Positions 1 through 12,099 of a stretch of DNA of 64,000 nucleotides are shown piece after piece (within the stretch, counting starts at the first letter, position 1; the number at the start of each line of letters is the position of its first letter). The stretch comes from Hyaloperonospora brassicae (lineage: Eukaryota > Oomycota > Peronosporomycetes > Peronosporales > Peronosporaceae), in contig CANTFL010001426.1 of NCBI GenBank assembly GCA_947650285.1, positions 372,001 through 436,000 on the forward strand. Reading direction: 5' to 3'. Both the position numbers and the translations under genes were made by a program. Below the pieces are notes generated by a model. That model saw only the letters and a list, made by a program, of their open reading frames with translations. It was not told the DNA's origin and made no database searches.

Positions 1-960
1 CGATTATCCCAGCCCCATCATACACACGGTCAAGTTTTGCCTCGACACGAGTCCATTTGGAAAAGTGCAGCCCGTACTACCGTCATGCTCAAAAGTTGAG
101 GAAGATTACAAGTACAGAAACGAAGCACGCCTCCGACAATAGAGTGTCGAAGCGCCGGTGGACAGTCGAGCTCGCAATACATTTGGGACCGCCGCTCTAC
201 CACATAACTGCGATACCGGGGACTCTGCTCGATCAAGTACATGAACGTCAAACTTATAAAAAATCCAAATACTGCCCTCCAGCTTCAGCATCATCCCGAT
301 GTACTGGTCATTATGGCATAAGCTCTCGTAAAGTTGTATAAGAATTTTAAAGAAACAGTACGTCGACCAGAAGTTACCAAATGAAATATAGACGATAAAT
401 CATGCGCGGCTATACGATGTGCAATTCGAGATTTTGTGCTTACAAATGTACAGAGGCAAAGAATCCATTAGCCTCAGTGTAGCCTAAGAGAGCAAATAAC
501 TGACTACAAAACGTTCAATTTAGGTGGATCAATCACTCTTTTATATTTCTATGCCATTACAAATATCTCGCAAACTGTGAGATAAGCTAAGCGTAGATGA
601 TTGTTCATCCCTTCATCACAACACCAGTCACAATCATAGTGTGCTGATTAGCGCCTACATTTGATCATTACTCGCCAAAAATAGGATCGTCTCGGTGATG
701 TCTGGTAAATATGTGCTTCAGATTCTTGGCTTCGACTTTCTTTCTGGGTATCACCAATATATTACTGCGCAACCACAGCTAGGTATTTTGCTATCAGCTT
801 TCCATTTGATCTAGGATAACCGTGTTACCGCTTCTTGACAAAACTTTTGTGTAGACGGTGCTCACTACGTGTGCATCCGTGTTCCAGTGCACTCTTTCTA
901 ATAAATAGTAGATCCTTGTTCTCTGTCTGTTTCGATACAGAGCAGCCACGTTAGCCATGT
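1..960. other. No intact gene; probable decayed transposon DNA
   Basis: All six frames are broken by stops within about 95 codons. The stretch lies on the 3' side, in minus-strand sense, of the recognisable protease remnant at 961-1481, so it may be the rotted continuation of the same retroelement. I could not align any part of it convincingly to reverse transcriptase, so this is inference only. Confidence 0.3.
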
Positions 961-1481
961 TTATATGTGCAACACTGTATTGCGAGTGAGTTTATCGCAC
1001 TCACTCGCATTTTGTTCACTCGATTGTAGACGCTTCAAAAACTTCATCAGGTATATCTGATGAACAAGAGACATAATTTTTACGTATCGATAATGATGGC
1101 TGGTTCCAAATCTCATACCTTTATGACCATGATAAATTGAGGACAACGACAAATTATTTCGGGCATTCCATTATGATGAAATTATTATCGTCCAGTTCAA
1201 CTTCTAATGTGTCGTAATTTGCCCTCACGTCTTTAATTGATTAGGATGCGCCTGTCAACAAACGCAATGAAATTCTTGCTAATGGTGACAAAATTGAGCC
1301 CACAATCATCGAGCGACTGACGTTGTATATAGTTGTTTGATACCTTATACCCGACAAGGGCAAGAAGTGATGTATCTTCAGTCACGTTAATCAATAAGGC
1401 GATGAGGCACATATCTCCACCAGAGCAAGCATTGTGATGGAGTAAAACTGTCAAAATTGATGACGTGGTCTCGACTCTCAA
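961..1481 (-). pseudogene. Decayed Ty3/gypsy protease region
   Basis: Minus-strand translations carry a mutated version of the protease of the full-length elements in this window. SNNYIQRQSLDDCGLNFV corresponds to SNNFVRRQSLEGRRLNFV just after the catalytic aspartate motif. About 100 residues further on, YLMKFLKRLQ and NASECDKLTRNTVL correspond to HLMNILERPQ and SASECDGLTCGTVV. The catalytic DCGA tetrad itself is lost (it reads GYKV), and the two segments are in separate frames. This is an old relative of the 1969-9926 element, much more degraded than the three full-length copies. Confidence 0.7.
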
Positions 1482-1968
1482 CTGGCTCCCGGACTACCGG
1501 CTTTCGAAGGAGGAACTCCGTTACAGTGTATCAACATTTTTCACCTTGTGTACCTATTGGTAGGGCCGGTCGCACTCTTCTCGGTGAAATCAACTCAATC
1601 GAATACCTAACTGGTTTAGGGATCAAACGTAGGGTCGACCAAATAGGAATATTCCCTCGCTTGTAATGGTTTTTGGAGGAATGATCTGTATGAAGCACCC
1701 TGATCAAATAAATATCGCCTTATCAAAATATTAAATGTAGGCTAAACTGCACCCGATCGTGGATATAGATTAGCCTAAGTGTTCTCGACGCGCCTAGCCA
1801 AACATTTTAGGGGAATAAATCAAAAAGAGTATGGAGTTGTGATCTTGTAACATCAGGAGGACAAAAGATATTCTACCAGGAGGTGGTCGACACGTATTTT
1901 ACAAAGTAAAGTGAATACAATTAACTGCTAAACTAATATACCTAAAGTACAAATATGTATATCCGTAT
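1482..1968. other. AT-rich spacer, nothing recognised
   Basis: No supported gene. The last five bases, CGTAT, form the left half of the target-site duplication of the retrotransposon that follows. Confidence 0.4.
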
Positions 1969-2359
1969 TGTAACAGGGCACACCCTTGCGTGAACTTAAC
2001 GCAAGGGTATCGGTGCCCCGACAGACGTACACGAGGCAAGCGAGGAAGCGTAGATAAGGTAAAAGCAGAACTGTTAAATTAATATAACTAAGTCTTCTAA
2101 CTACTGTCCCTCTGTTCGACTTAACTTAATTATGCTAATATAACTGAGTGTATGGTGACGTCTCGTCACCACTCATTGCGCGCGTCTTGCGGCGATTGGT
2201 GGGTTGATATCATCAAGATATCAACCAATGAACAGACTCTTTGGTCGACTCTTCAATATCACCACTTTGGTGATATTGTTCAGAGAATATTCAACTTAAT
2301 ATTCTTTATTGTCACTTTCTTCAAAGTGACAATTCCATGTAACGGGCTACTTCGTTACA
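1969..2359 (-). repeat. 3' LTR of copy 1
   Basis: 391 bp, nearly identical to 9536-9926. In plus-strand reading it opens with the arms CCCTTGCGT and ACGCAAGGG. Between 2153 and 2359 it is a chain of six perfect or near-perfect stem-loops, the last being the LTR terminus. Confidence 0.95.
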
Positions 2360-2372
2360 TCACCCCCCTTAA
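2360..2372 (-). other. Polypurine tract of copy 1
   Basis: On the minus strand this reads TTAAGGGGGGTGA directly before the 3' LTR. That is the expected position and composition of the plus-strand DNA primer. Copies 2 and 3 have the same tract at the same place. Confidence 0.85.
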
Positions 2373-2487
2373 CTGATAGTCACCGTGTGACTATCGAAAA
2401 TATGGCGGCCACCCGTTGGCCACCATTGGGACAGGGAGCACTTGTTGGGTCCGTACCATTCACTTTGCTTGACCTCGCATAATTAAC

Positions 2488-4075
2488 ATGTCTATAAGAG
2501 GTGACTCAAGACCCGAACAGCCCGGTGCTGTGCCAGCCTCTGCGGCAGACGATTCGTCTTCTGCTGCTCCTTCTTCGCCTGCAGCAACAGGTTCTGCAGG
2601 TGCACGCGGCACCTCACCGCGTGCGCATGATGGCCCCGACGTTGAGGTCATCTACTCTGGCGAGTCAGATGTGTCTGACTCGGCAATGCTCCAGAGGCGT
2701 CTCGCTCACCGGCGACGCCTCAGTATTCGCCAAGGCCACTGCCGAACGAACGGACTCGTGATTTGCATCACAGTCTGTTTGGCAGTGATGACGATGATCG
2801 GGGTGGTGAGGAATATTACTCCTTACCACCGCCGGCTCGTGCGTCTTCGCACGAGCGTGATGATGATGGCGTGAGCCGTCGTCAATCTGGGAGCCGTGGT
2901 ACCGACAAGGGTACCACTGTGAAGCGTGATGAGCTGAAGCCGTGGCGTTTGCCTGAACAGCTCATCAATAGCTTGAATCATAACAAATCAACACCACCGA
3001 ATACCTTTATTCGATACGAATGAGCTTCACGGCTTGAGTTCTAGCGCGAAGAACTTTCGCGCTGAAGAAGATTTTTATCTCGATGTCTTTCTTAGACATC
3101 GTTGGTACAATGGCAGCCAAAAGCGCGACAAAGCCTCGCTTTTGGCTGCGTAAAACGCGTTAGTCCAAAACGTAAAGAATTTTGGACGAGAAGGGTGGCT
3201 CAAGAAACTTGAGGCGACACGCCTCAGGTTCGAAAGGCGAACGCCGGCCGGCGCAAGGTACTGGTTGCACTGTTTGTCGAGTGAGGCAGGAATTCCTTGC
3301 CTCACATGGGGAGAACCTTGTGCGAGTTGTGTTGACAACTCGCAGCGTGCACATAGAGACGTGCATTCCCTAAGTTCGCCCTGGGGAAGAGCACACATCT
3401 CGGAGGAGATGCGAGACGCGATTGCAAATTTGCAATCCGTTTACAAGCGCCTAAGGCGCGTGTTTACCGATGGGCCACAGTACTCATCGGATGGATCTCG
3501 TCATACTGGCGGACGAGACCTTCAACATCCATCATTAGCTGGGAGCGGGGCTCCCAGCTGTTCCAAGAGGGTGGATACCCCCGCCACTGGACGAGGTAGC
3601 TCGTCACGGTGATTCAAGATACGCTCCACTAGAAAGCGTTGACCACCGTGAGCATCCACCAAAGTATGTGGTGGAGGAGGAAAGACCTCCTCCAGATGAT
3701 TCGGTTCACCATCTCGACCCTTACGAGATGGATCGCGCAATCGATGAATTGCGCGATGACTTGAATCACGAGCGCGACCGGCGCTACGCTTTGACTGATA
3801 CTGTGCGGAAGAACCGCAAGGATCACGAGGCTGATCGGGCGAGGGATCACGCCGATTATGCCACAGCGCAGCTTCAGGTCGAGCGGGATGTCCGCTCCCT
3901 ATTCGGCGAGCTGGCGACAGCTCGCGGGGAGATATCTCGGTTGAGTTCCGAGGTATCATATCTGCGCGACCAAACGGATCGTCTGGAGCGCGAACGCAAG
4001 AACTTGATGGATGTTCTTAAACGTGGTGGCTATCTTCATCGGAAGAAGAAGGCTCGTACTGACAGTACGGCTTGA
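2488..4075 (+). pseudogene. Antisense accessory gene of copy 1, frameshifted
   Basis: This is the broken counterpart of the intact 526-residue plus-strand gene of copy 2 (24351-25931). The start matches at 2488, but a single-base deletion near 2681 shifts frame after about 65 residues. The reading then resumes in other frames at 2763-3023 and, for the coiled-coil end, at 3668-4075. Further disruptions lie near 2980-3020, and around 3600 roughly 17 bases present in the other copies are missing. The last 135 residues, acidic/basic coiled coil and terminal HRKKKAR, are undamaged. The gene points against gag-pol and overlaps the chromodomain end of pol. Confidence 0.75.
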
Positions 4076-7000
4076 GCCTCACCACGTAAAACGTAGGATG
4101 CGTGCGCATTTTACGTGGCAATTCAATCGTGTATGCATTGCCCTTGCGATGCAACACTCGAAATGGCCCAATTTACTTCGGCAGTAGTTTACTACTGCCG
4201 ACACTAGTGACTGCAAGTCCAGCTAGGTTTACCGTAGACAGTGGTACTAGGTCGTTAACCTTAAATAAAAGAACATTTGCTCTTCCATTCTTGTCTGCAT
4301 TCCGTTTCTGACGGTCCATCGCATTTGCGATGGAGTCCTGAACGAAACGGACTACCGCCTCTCGAGTCAGCAGAAAGTTCTCTGTTGACTCTTTGTTTTG
4401 TCTTTCAGTGCGCTTCGTGCGCACTGCTAAGAGATTGCTCTCTTCTATAGCGAGGTTGTCTTCTTCCTCGCTGGCATTGTCGTTGACGATGCTGAATATA
4501 CCAGTATCGTCATCATCATCCGAGTCAATAATAGCGTCGTCGCTATTATTGAGGTGATCTTCTTCATCGATGTCGACCTGATCGACATCGGCATCATACG
4601 TGACGACGTTAGCGTCGGCACGTGATGAGTAATATCCAAAACGGTTTTTGCTCGAGCGATTCCATACCCCCTTATCCAAGAGTCACACTCTAGAAGGGCG
4701 GGCACACGTGGATGGCGTAAGCCACTTACGTAAAACGGTGTGTGCGTTGTTGACGCATGTACCGGAAGGTTGATGGCGAATTCCACCATTGGGAGGAATT
4801 CGCTCCAACTCGAAAACGAGTGGACGTTTCCTCGAATAATGTATTCAAGGACACGGTTCGCACGTTCCGTCTGACCATCTGTTTCGGGATGGTCAGAAGT
4901 AGACATCTTCAATCATGTTCCAAGAGAACGGAACACGGCTTGCCAAAACGACGCCGTGAACCGAGGGTCACGGTCGGATACAAGTTCACGGGGCAATACG
5001 TGGAGTCGGAAGATCGTGTCAAGAAAGATACGAGCACAACCGGGTGCCGTGATGGACTCGGGCACTGCAGCAAGATGCACCATCTTGCTGAACCGATCAA
5101 CAAACACAAGAATGCCATTATTCTTGTGAGCGTCTTCGGGTTTCCCGAAGACGAAGTACATTGAAACGGACTACCAGCACTCTGCCGGGACTGGTAGAGA
5201 CTGTAATGGTGCACGGGATGAAGGACTAGGCTTCACCCGTTGACAAACCACGCAAGCACGTATGTACTTGCGTACAAACTGATACTGGCGGGGCCAGTAA
5301 AAGTCACGACTTACCGTGAGGTAAGCCTTTTCTCTCCCACGATGATCACCTGTTGGGGCATCGTGACACTCGTACATGATGCGCAACCGCAAATCATGAT
5401 GAGCGGGGACGACGACACGAGGCGTGTCGCCGTCAACGGCTGTATGATATAACAGTCCGTTACGCGTTGTGTACCGATCCGATGAGGTTCGGTACAAAGC
5501 CGGTATATCCTTCAATGATTTACTGGATGGATTCACCAGATGATCCATTAATCGCAGAAGATCCTTATCTTCTGCATATGCCTTTCGTACGTCGTCAAGT
5601 GAACTTGACGACGGGACACTGACAGTGTCCCAACAGTGGTCTTATCCTCACTGTTGGATTGTGCGTCCGGCTCGAAATCGGGCCGGCGCGAGAGCGCATC
5701 ACTGACGACATTGAGTCGTCCTGGTTTATACTCCACGGAGAAGTTATACTCCGCGAAGAAAGACAGCCACCTCGCCATTCGTTGCGAGAGGTGTGGACTG
5801 TTTACGGCCGTGCGTCATGACGCATGGTCCGTGTAGACGATGAACGGTCTATCTCCCAAGAGATAGACGCGAAACTTAGCCAGTGAGTACTTCATGGCAA
5901 GGAGTTCCTTGTCATGCACTGGGTAGTTACGCTCAGCTGCTTGCAGCTGATGCGACCGATAACAGATGACGCTCTCCGCGCCATCTGCGTCGAACTGCAT
6001 TAACGCACAGCCGATTGCAAAATCGCTGGCGTCACAGACCACATGAAATGGTCTGTCCTGATTTGCAATCGCCAAGATCGGCGATTGCATCAAGCTTGGC
6101 TTGATACCCTCAAAGGAACGCTAGCACTCAGTGTTCCATGACCACTTGACATTTTTCTTGAGTAAGCAAGAAAGATGAACAGTCATCTCGGCGTAGTTGT
6201 GCGAGTACTTGTGCAAGTACGCCGCTAGCCCAAGGAACTTCCTTAGTCCCTTGACATCGACTGGCACTGGCCAGTCGGTGGTCGCCTTGATCTTTTCGGG
6301 ATCAGGGCGTACGCCGTGTTTACCCACGATGCACCCAAGAATTGGTATTTCGCTAGCCGCGAATATGCACTTCTTGAGGTTGGCGTACAACTTATGCTTG
6401 CGCATAAGTTGAAGAACCTGACGAACGTGAGTTCTGTGAACTTCAACGTCCGTCTTTCCGTCCATAGCCCGGCTATGGACGAACACATCGCCGAAGTACC
6501 TTGGTGCGAAGTCTCGCACCGGTCTCAACAGATTTGTAACACATCTGTTGAATGTTTCAGGGGCATTACTCAGCCCCTGTGGCATCACTAGCCACTCCCA
6601 CAGAATACCGCTGGGGGTGATCACTTCTGTGTACGGTATGTCCCGTTCACGCACGAGGATCCGATAGAATCCATCCATCAGATCCATGGACGAGAAGATG
6701 GTACTCTCTGACATACCATCTATGATTACGTCCTTCTCGGTATCGGCGTCTGAGCCGGTACCGTTGCAGCAATCAATTTGTTGAATGCGTGCACTATCCG
6801 CCATCGTCCTGTGGCTTTTCGCACACAGAAGGTCGGAGAGCTGTGAGGGGATGTTGATTCCCTCACATGGCCCGCTGCTAAGCGATCGGTAAAGAAGTTG
6901 TCGATCGCTAGTACCTGTTCACGAGGCAGTGGCCACTGCCTCATGACACAGTACTTCGAGCTCGGTTTGAGCTCGATCTCGTGTCGAGTGCCTTTGTCCT

Positions 7001-8336
7001 TAGGCAACTCGCAAGGTACGGATTCAGGGAATACGTTCTTGAATTCGATCAAATCCTTATACGAAAGGATTTACCTGAAGTGACTCCCAGGATTGAGACG
7101 TGTATCGCTCAATCCGAGTCTTCTCATCTAGGACACTTTCTTCCATCGATGAGCTGCTGAGAACTTGTTCGTTCTCAGCAAATACTGTGGCCGACCGAAT
7201 ATCGGCCACATACTCATCCTCTGTGACGTATATGCAGATCTGCTTGACTTTGCCACTACGCAGGTCACGCAAGAACCGTTTCGGTTCTAGCGTCGGCAAT
7301 TGAATTATCTCCGAAGTTAACTTCGGAGGCACAATCAGATCAAGCGTATCAGCGCCTACGCTTGATCCGTCATTAACCAAGACGTTCAACGTCTCGGTTA
7401 CTTCCTGGGAACTTGCTTCCACAGGTTGCTGAGGGCCTAATCCCTCAGCAAGCGACTCTTGAGGAGTTCCTTCCTCAAGTACGTGGGGACTTATTCCCTC
7501 GACGTCTTCTGACTGTGGCTGTGCAACCACAGTCAGGCACCGATCCTCTACGGTCGACTCTCCAGTCGACCTAGGATTTCCATGTTGCCCCTTGGAGGCA
7601 ACAGACTTCTTTCTTCTAAGATGCTGCCCTCTAGGCATGCATTCATGTCCCGGTCCACTCGACTTATTCGAGTGGTGGACCTTCGGCGCAGCCTGTACTT
7701 CTATACAGCCGCCGGGAGCTTGCTCCACAGTGTAGTGATCAACTACACTGTGATCTTGTGCAGTCGTGCTAACGACCGTACCGCAAGTGAGGCCATCGCA
7801 CTCACTCGCAGAACATCCACACGCTTGTGGACTCTCCAAGATGTTCATCAGATGGCCATCTGACGAACAAGCGGCAGGCATCTTCATGGATCGATGCTGC
7901 CAGCTCACCCTTGGCTCGTACCTTCTGAGCCAAGGTAATCCCAGGATGACATCAAATTTGTCATCCAGATCTAGTACGATGAAGTCATCATCGTACTGTT
8001 CGCCCTCCAACGTGTAGTTAATTCCTACTACACGTTTCCTAACGGTAATCGATGCGCCTGTTGCAAGGCGCACCGTCATCCTCGTGAGGGGAATGTCGCG
8101 CTCAACGAAATTGAGCCTACGACCCTCTAGTGACTGGCGACGAACAAAGTTGTTCGACGCCCCACAGTCTACTAGGGCACGAAGCGACAAATCATTTGTC
8201 TCTTCCAACTTCAAGGTGATGAGCGAAACGTCATCACCAGGTGCAGAGACACACAATGATTGTGTATCTGGAGCAACTTTCGTCAAGAGATTTGCAAATT
8301 CTCTTGAGGTTGCTGGATCAGTAGGGCGCTCCGCCC
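3522..8336 (-). pseudogene. Pol polyprotein of copy 1, multiply broken
   Basis: Domains in minus-strand order are: protease with DCGAS (about 8170), a long linker, reverse transcriptase (about 6960-6250), RNase H with a TDHAS motif near 5820, integrase (HHCC near 5260, catalytic DF near 5155, SDRDPRFT near 4970, HPETDGQTER near 4890), GPY/F region, and the first half of a chromodomain (about 3590). Disabling changes include a one-base insertion near 7060, a frameshift near 6735, aspartate to glycine in the RT YFDD motif, a TAG at 6121, and the roughly 17-base deletion in the chromodomain. The codon before the RT palm that is a stop in copies 2 and 3 is an intact TAC here (6951-6953). Confidence 0.9.
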
Positions 8337-8358
8337 CTACTGACCCCGACCATTTTTT
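8315..8358 (-). promoter_or_regulatory. -1 ribosomal frameshift signal, gag/pol, copy 1
   Basis: On the minus strand the last gag codons contain the heptamer A AAA AAT (8352-8358) in the correct phase. A 5-base spacer follows, then a hairpin with 12-bp arms (8335-8346 and 8315-8326) and an 8-base loop. The gag stop TAG lies in the 5' arm. Slipping back one base joins gag to the protease frame, with no stop before the DCGAS motif. The same layout is present in copies 2 and 3. Confidence 0.85.
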
Positions 8359-9491
8359 GATGGTCCGTCTCGCTGTTGCGAAGCCGCAACAGCGCTGGAC
8401 CCACGCCCATTGCCCTTTCTGGCAAAAGGTCGTCTAATTCGCTCAGTACTGTTTGGTACTGGGCGTGGAGCACTACACTCGTATGCGTAGTGCCCTAACT
8501 TCTGACAGCGATTGCACCTCTGCAATCGCTTGTTGTTTGTAGAGCGAGGTCTCTCGCTCTCAACATAGCAGAGGTCCATTGGTTCTGGACCTCCGATCTC
8601 TTGTCGTCTCGGTGGACGGTAAGATTTTGAGCTAGCATGAGCCTGTCTCATGCTAAATTATTCCTGTTCCGCGGCTGATGTCGCTTCTTCAAGCATATTC
8701 AGCTCAAGGCGGAACAGGTGGCTTCTGACGGGCCCTTCTGCAAGCCCTTGCATGAACACCGTAATCAACGTGCGTTCATGAACTGGGTTAGCAGTTATAC
8801 TACTCGCGAGGAGTCGTATATGTTGTGCGTAAGCGTGCACATCACGCTTACCCTGCTTGAGTTTCAGGAGCTCTGAACGAGCCCTGAACTCAGCTCGTGG
8901 CGGCTCAAACGTTTGTCTGAGCCGGGACTTGAAGTCATCTAGCGACCTAAACACATGTGGGTCGCTACTCTCGAGCCCCAGGGACTAAGTTTTGGCACGC
9001 CCTGCCAAGTGGGTCTGAGCAAATGTGAGTTTCATTTGCTCATCTTCGACGCGACGATCCCATAAGGCTCTGTCGAGTTCGACAAACCACAGTAACAGGG
9101 AGTCTTCCGGGACTCCACTGTACTTGGGGATGTCAACTTTCATGACTTCGGGACGACGCTCATGTGCCGTCCCGTCCACAGCAGCATGGAATTGCTGCTG
9201 TCTCAACAGCTCTGTCTGTTGAGCACCGAGTTCTCTCAACTGATCGGTCTGTTGAGAGCCTTGATGGTGAAGCAAGGCTACTTTCTCCCTTTCGGTGACA
9301 AGTTCATGTTGAATGAACTTGGTGATAGCGGCATGTTGCTGGTCTCTGTCAAGAGACTCCAACATGGCGCTAATGGCGAACTCGCCTACGGTAGAACTCA
9401 ATCGTTCTGACGCACACCGTTCGATGTCACTCAAATGAGTAAACCCTTCACGCGTGGCGTGAAAGGTCTCTTCATCATCCAACATGTTCAT
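8337..9491 (-). pseudogene. Gag of copy 1 with two nonsense changes
   Basis: Homologous throughout to the intact 384-residue Gag of copy 2. It includes the N-terminal MNMLDDEETFH, the capsid-like middle and a CCHC zinc knuckle (CNRCQKLGHYAYEC) near 8500. A tryptophan codon has become TAG (about 8985), and an aspartate codon has become TAA (about 8658). The frame is otherwise kept to the normal stop inside the frameshift hairpin. Start codons lie in the perfect hairpin CCAACATG-AA-CATGTTGG. Confidence 0.9.
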
Positions 9492-9515
9492 GTTGGATGT
9501 TGTGGTACTTGGAAG

Positions 9516-9533
9516 GACTACAAAGTGCTACCA
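9516..9533 (-). other. Putative primer binding site, copy 1
   Basis: Two bases inside the 5' LTR the minus strand reads TGGTAGCACTTTGTAGTC. TGG at this position is what pairing with a tRNA 3' CCA end requires. The next five bases fit a eukaryotic initiator Met tRNA but the rest do not, so the primer tRNA is unresolved. Copy 3 has the same site, and the second gypsy family has a close variant. Confidence 0.6.
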
Positions 9534-9535
9534 GG

Positions 9536-9926
9536 TGTAACGGGGCACACCCTTGCGTGAACTTAACGCAAGGGTATCGGTGCCCCGACAGACGTACACA
9601 AGGCAAGCGAGGAAGCGTAGATAAGGTAAAAGCAGAACTGGTATATCAATATAACTAAGTCTTTTAACTACTGTCCCTCTGTTCGACTTAACTTAATTAT
9701 GCTAATATAACTGAGTGTATGGTGACGTCTCGTCACCACTCATTGCGCGCGTCTTGCGGCGATTGGTGGGTTGATATCATCAAGATATCAACCAATGAAC
9801 AGACTCTTTGGTCGACTCTTCAATATCACCACTTTGGTGATATTGTTCAAAGAATATTCAACTTAATATTCTTTATTGTCACTTTCTTCAAAGTGACAAT
9901 TCCATGTAACGGTCTGCCCCGTTACA
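9536..9926 (-). repeat. 5' LTR of copy 1, hairpin array
   Basis: 391 bp. The plus-strand segment 9721-9926 is almost entirely stem-loops. These are GGTGACG/CGTCACC at 9721-9737, TTGATATC/GATATCAA at 9771-9791, CAATATCACC/GGTGATATTG at 9821-9845, GAATATT/AATATTC at 9852-9871, TTGTCACTTT/AAAGTGACAA at 9876-9899, and the terminal inverted pair at 9905-9926. A U3/R/U5 division was not attempted; no clear TATA box was assigned. Confidence 0.93.
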
Positions 9927-11667
9927 CGTATCTCCTCATTTTCTGTCCTTTGTAATCACTCTCCAAATATCGTCTTCGTGTACTATGCAGTCTACCAAAC
10001 GTCAAGATTTATATGGGTCGCGATCACAGATCACAAATCTCGGACCTATGATCGCGAATTAAGGACCGCCATCGATCGCATATCACGGAGGCGGGTCTCG
10101 GGGTGTTAAAGATGCAATAGAAAACTATCGATCTTGTTCCCGATCACGGATCGCAATTCTAGACTAGGTGTTTGACCGCGGATCGCAGTGTGGCACAATT
10201 ATCGAGGTCAATCACGATCGCCGCAACGATGTCTATCGATCTTCCTCATCGAACATGCCTCTGCCGCCATTCCGTTATACTTGACATGACTTATATAATC
10301 ATGATCCTTTGATAGTAATAGATCATCTATCGGGTAACCTAAACGTTACATATATGCTCTAGTAAATGGCTTCGATCGTAGGCTGTACATCGCGGATAAT
10401 GAAACGCGGTTGGCAATCGGCTCGCACATCCCCATATACTTACCCACTACTACCATGCATCGCCTCGAGGCATATCATTCGATTCCATTAACAGTCTCCT
10501 GTATATTCCACTGTCGCGACATGGCGAAAGCTTTCATCAAACAATATCGATTGACATAACCGAACACGCGATTCGTTCTTTCCTAATTATTAATGTATTA
10601 TTTTGCAACAGCATCACGCATGACTTGATGGGAGAATCAAACTGTATTATGAGCACTTCGAATTCTATTTGACGTTGCTGAGTCAGTGAGACTTTTCTCT
10701 TCTACTGGCCCGGCCGATGTGACGATCCCTTATATGTCGCGAATTCGCAACGACGTCGGGATCGCGTCGCTGCCCCTATTTGGCGGACATCGGCCAGTTC
10801 TGCTAATATCCTGAGTCATTAGGCGCACGTTTTTGCACTTGTAGACATTTGCTGGCTTTGACAGCGTTTGATCTTTTGCAAAAGCTTGTGATGATATGAT
10901 CGAGGTATCTCGATCTCTTTCAACATGTCAGGGGGTTCTGGACCTCTGCTTGCCTGTCATCCCGCTGAATGAAGGGCTTCTGATATCGTTTAAGCTTCAC
11001 TCAATGTAGATACCCCCACTCCGCTACATTATTCGGTTGATCTATCGGCTCTTATTACAGATGGAACAGGTGGGATCAAGGTAAACACAACAAGGCTCTT
11101 GATGAGTACAGTGCATACTTATAAATGGGACCACACACGGTACAGCTTGTCAGGCACTATGTGGAGAAGCGGACTTGTGTACATCACAATCACCCTGCTC
11201 TACCATCATGATCCAATAATTGGGTCATTTATGGGTCGTCGCGGGTCTAGCAATTGTCTGAGTCGCGTTTTAACTAATATACGACCCAGCACGTAGGGGT
11301 AGTGAAGCTTATCCTTGAGCCCTTAGGCCTGGCATATACATTTATGTTGGACCTGACGGACTCTACCTTCATCGCATCCTCTTCGAGGTGAGGTCTTCTT
11401 CTACCGCATCAAGCTTAAACATGTCAGCCTTCGAGCTTTAGGTCGACGCACATGTGTCGGACCGCCAAGGGCAGCTTTATCTTGTTGTTGGCGAACAAGA
11501 TGGTGTTCACGGCCAGGTCACCCACGGCCGAAATATGCGGTCAACCGTAGCCCATTCGATGTCATTGCAATGTTAAAGCATTCACAGGTATCCAGATAGC
11601 TGTTCTCATCTCCCACTTCATGGTGGATCGGTCATGATCGCTAGGCGAACCACGACGTGCGATATGA
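9927..11667. other. Intergenic, no gene; GATC-rich patch
   Basis: No frame exceeds 65 codons. Bases 10010-10240 hold many imperfect repeats of a GATCACnGATCnCAA-like word and CGATCG palindromes, origin unknown. On the minus strand near 11480-11540 a weak VGDL...NTILFANNKIKL resembles the post-integrase region of gypsy elements, but it is too poor to call. Confidence 0.35.
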
Positions 11668-12099
11668 TGTAACGTGGGCACACACTTGTGCTACCCACAA
11701 TATAAGGCAACCTACACTGGCAACAGAGTACGCAGGTGCCGCGAAACCTCACGTGCACGTACTTGCAGAGGAAGCGAGTAGACTTAGTAAGACGTAAGTC
11801 AAAGGTGTAAAGAGTATGTATGTGTTATATTTTTCTTCGGTTTATGTCTTGTCAAGCTATGCATATAATGTTATACAATACCAACACCCAGAAGTAACTA
11901 TCTACCAGCGACCAATTGCACGCGCCCATCATTTATTGGACGCATTCTTGGTTGAATAAGATGGCATGTGTCAATCAATGAGCAGAAGCCACTAATTGTT
12001 ACCGCTTTACTTGTCAAATTCAAGAATACACCTGCGAGAAACATATCCGCATTGACATTTGTAGATGTAGACGTCATGTAACGTGCTCACCCAGTTACA
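11668..12099. repeat. Degenerate LTR-like sequence
   Basis: 432 bp running from TGTAAC to GTTACA. Its first 150 bases have the layout seen in the other LTRs here: GGGCACAC, an inverted pair, an ACGTACTTGCA word, GAGGAAGCGAG. No 5-bp target duplication is visible (TATGA versus GCAAC), so it is old or recombined. Probably a diverged solo LTR of a related gypsy family. Confidence 0.5.

Larger units (their letters stand above)
1969..9926 (-). mobile_element. Full-length Ty3/gypsy chromovirus, copy 1
   Basis: A 7958-bp LTR retrotransposon read on the minus strand. Both 391-bp LTRs begin TGTAAC and end GTTACA, and the element is flanked by a perfect 5-bp duplication, CGTAT (1964-1968 and 9927-9931). 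A purine tract abuts the left LTR and a primer-site-like sequence abuts the right LTR, which fixes the orientation. The order is gag, protease, reverse transcriptase, RNase H, integrase, chromodomain. An extra gene runs the other way inside the 3' end. By hand count the LTRs differ at about 11 positions (roughly 3%), so this is the middle-aged copy. Stops and frameshifts interrupt every gene, and the RT active site reads YFGD instead of YFDD, so it is not autonomous. Confidence 0.95.

Noticed and set aside
1969..2015. Repeated CCCTTGCGT/ACGCAAGGG near LTR ends considered as CRISPR-like or terminator array
   Set aside because: Occurs once per LTR and is explained as LTR terminal hairpin; no spacer periodicity, and the genome is eukaryotic.
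10900..11650. Possible gypsy post-integrase region near the 11668 LTR
   Set aside because: Only a VGDL-like word matches; no neighbouring domain in order, so not called.
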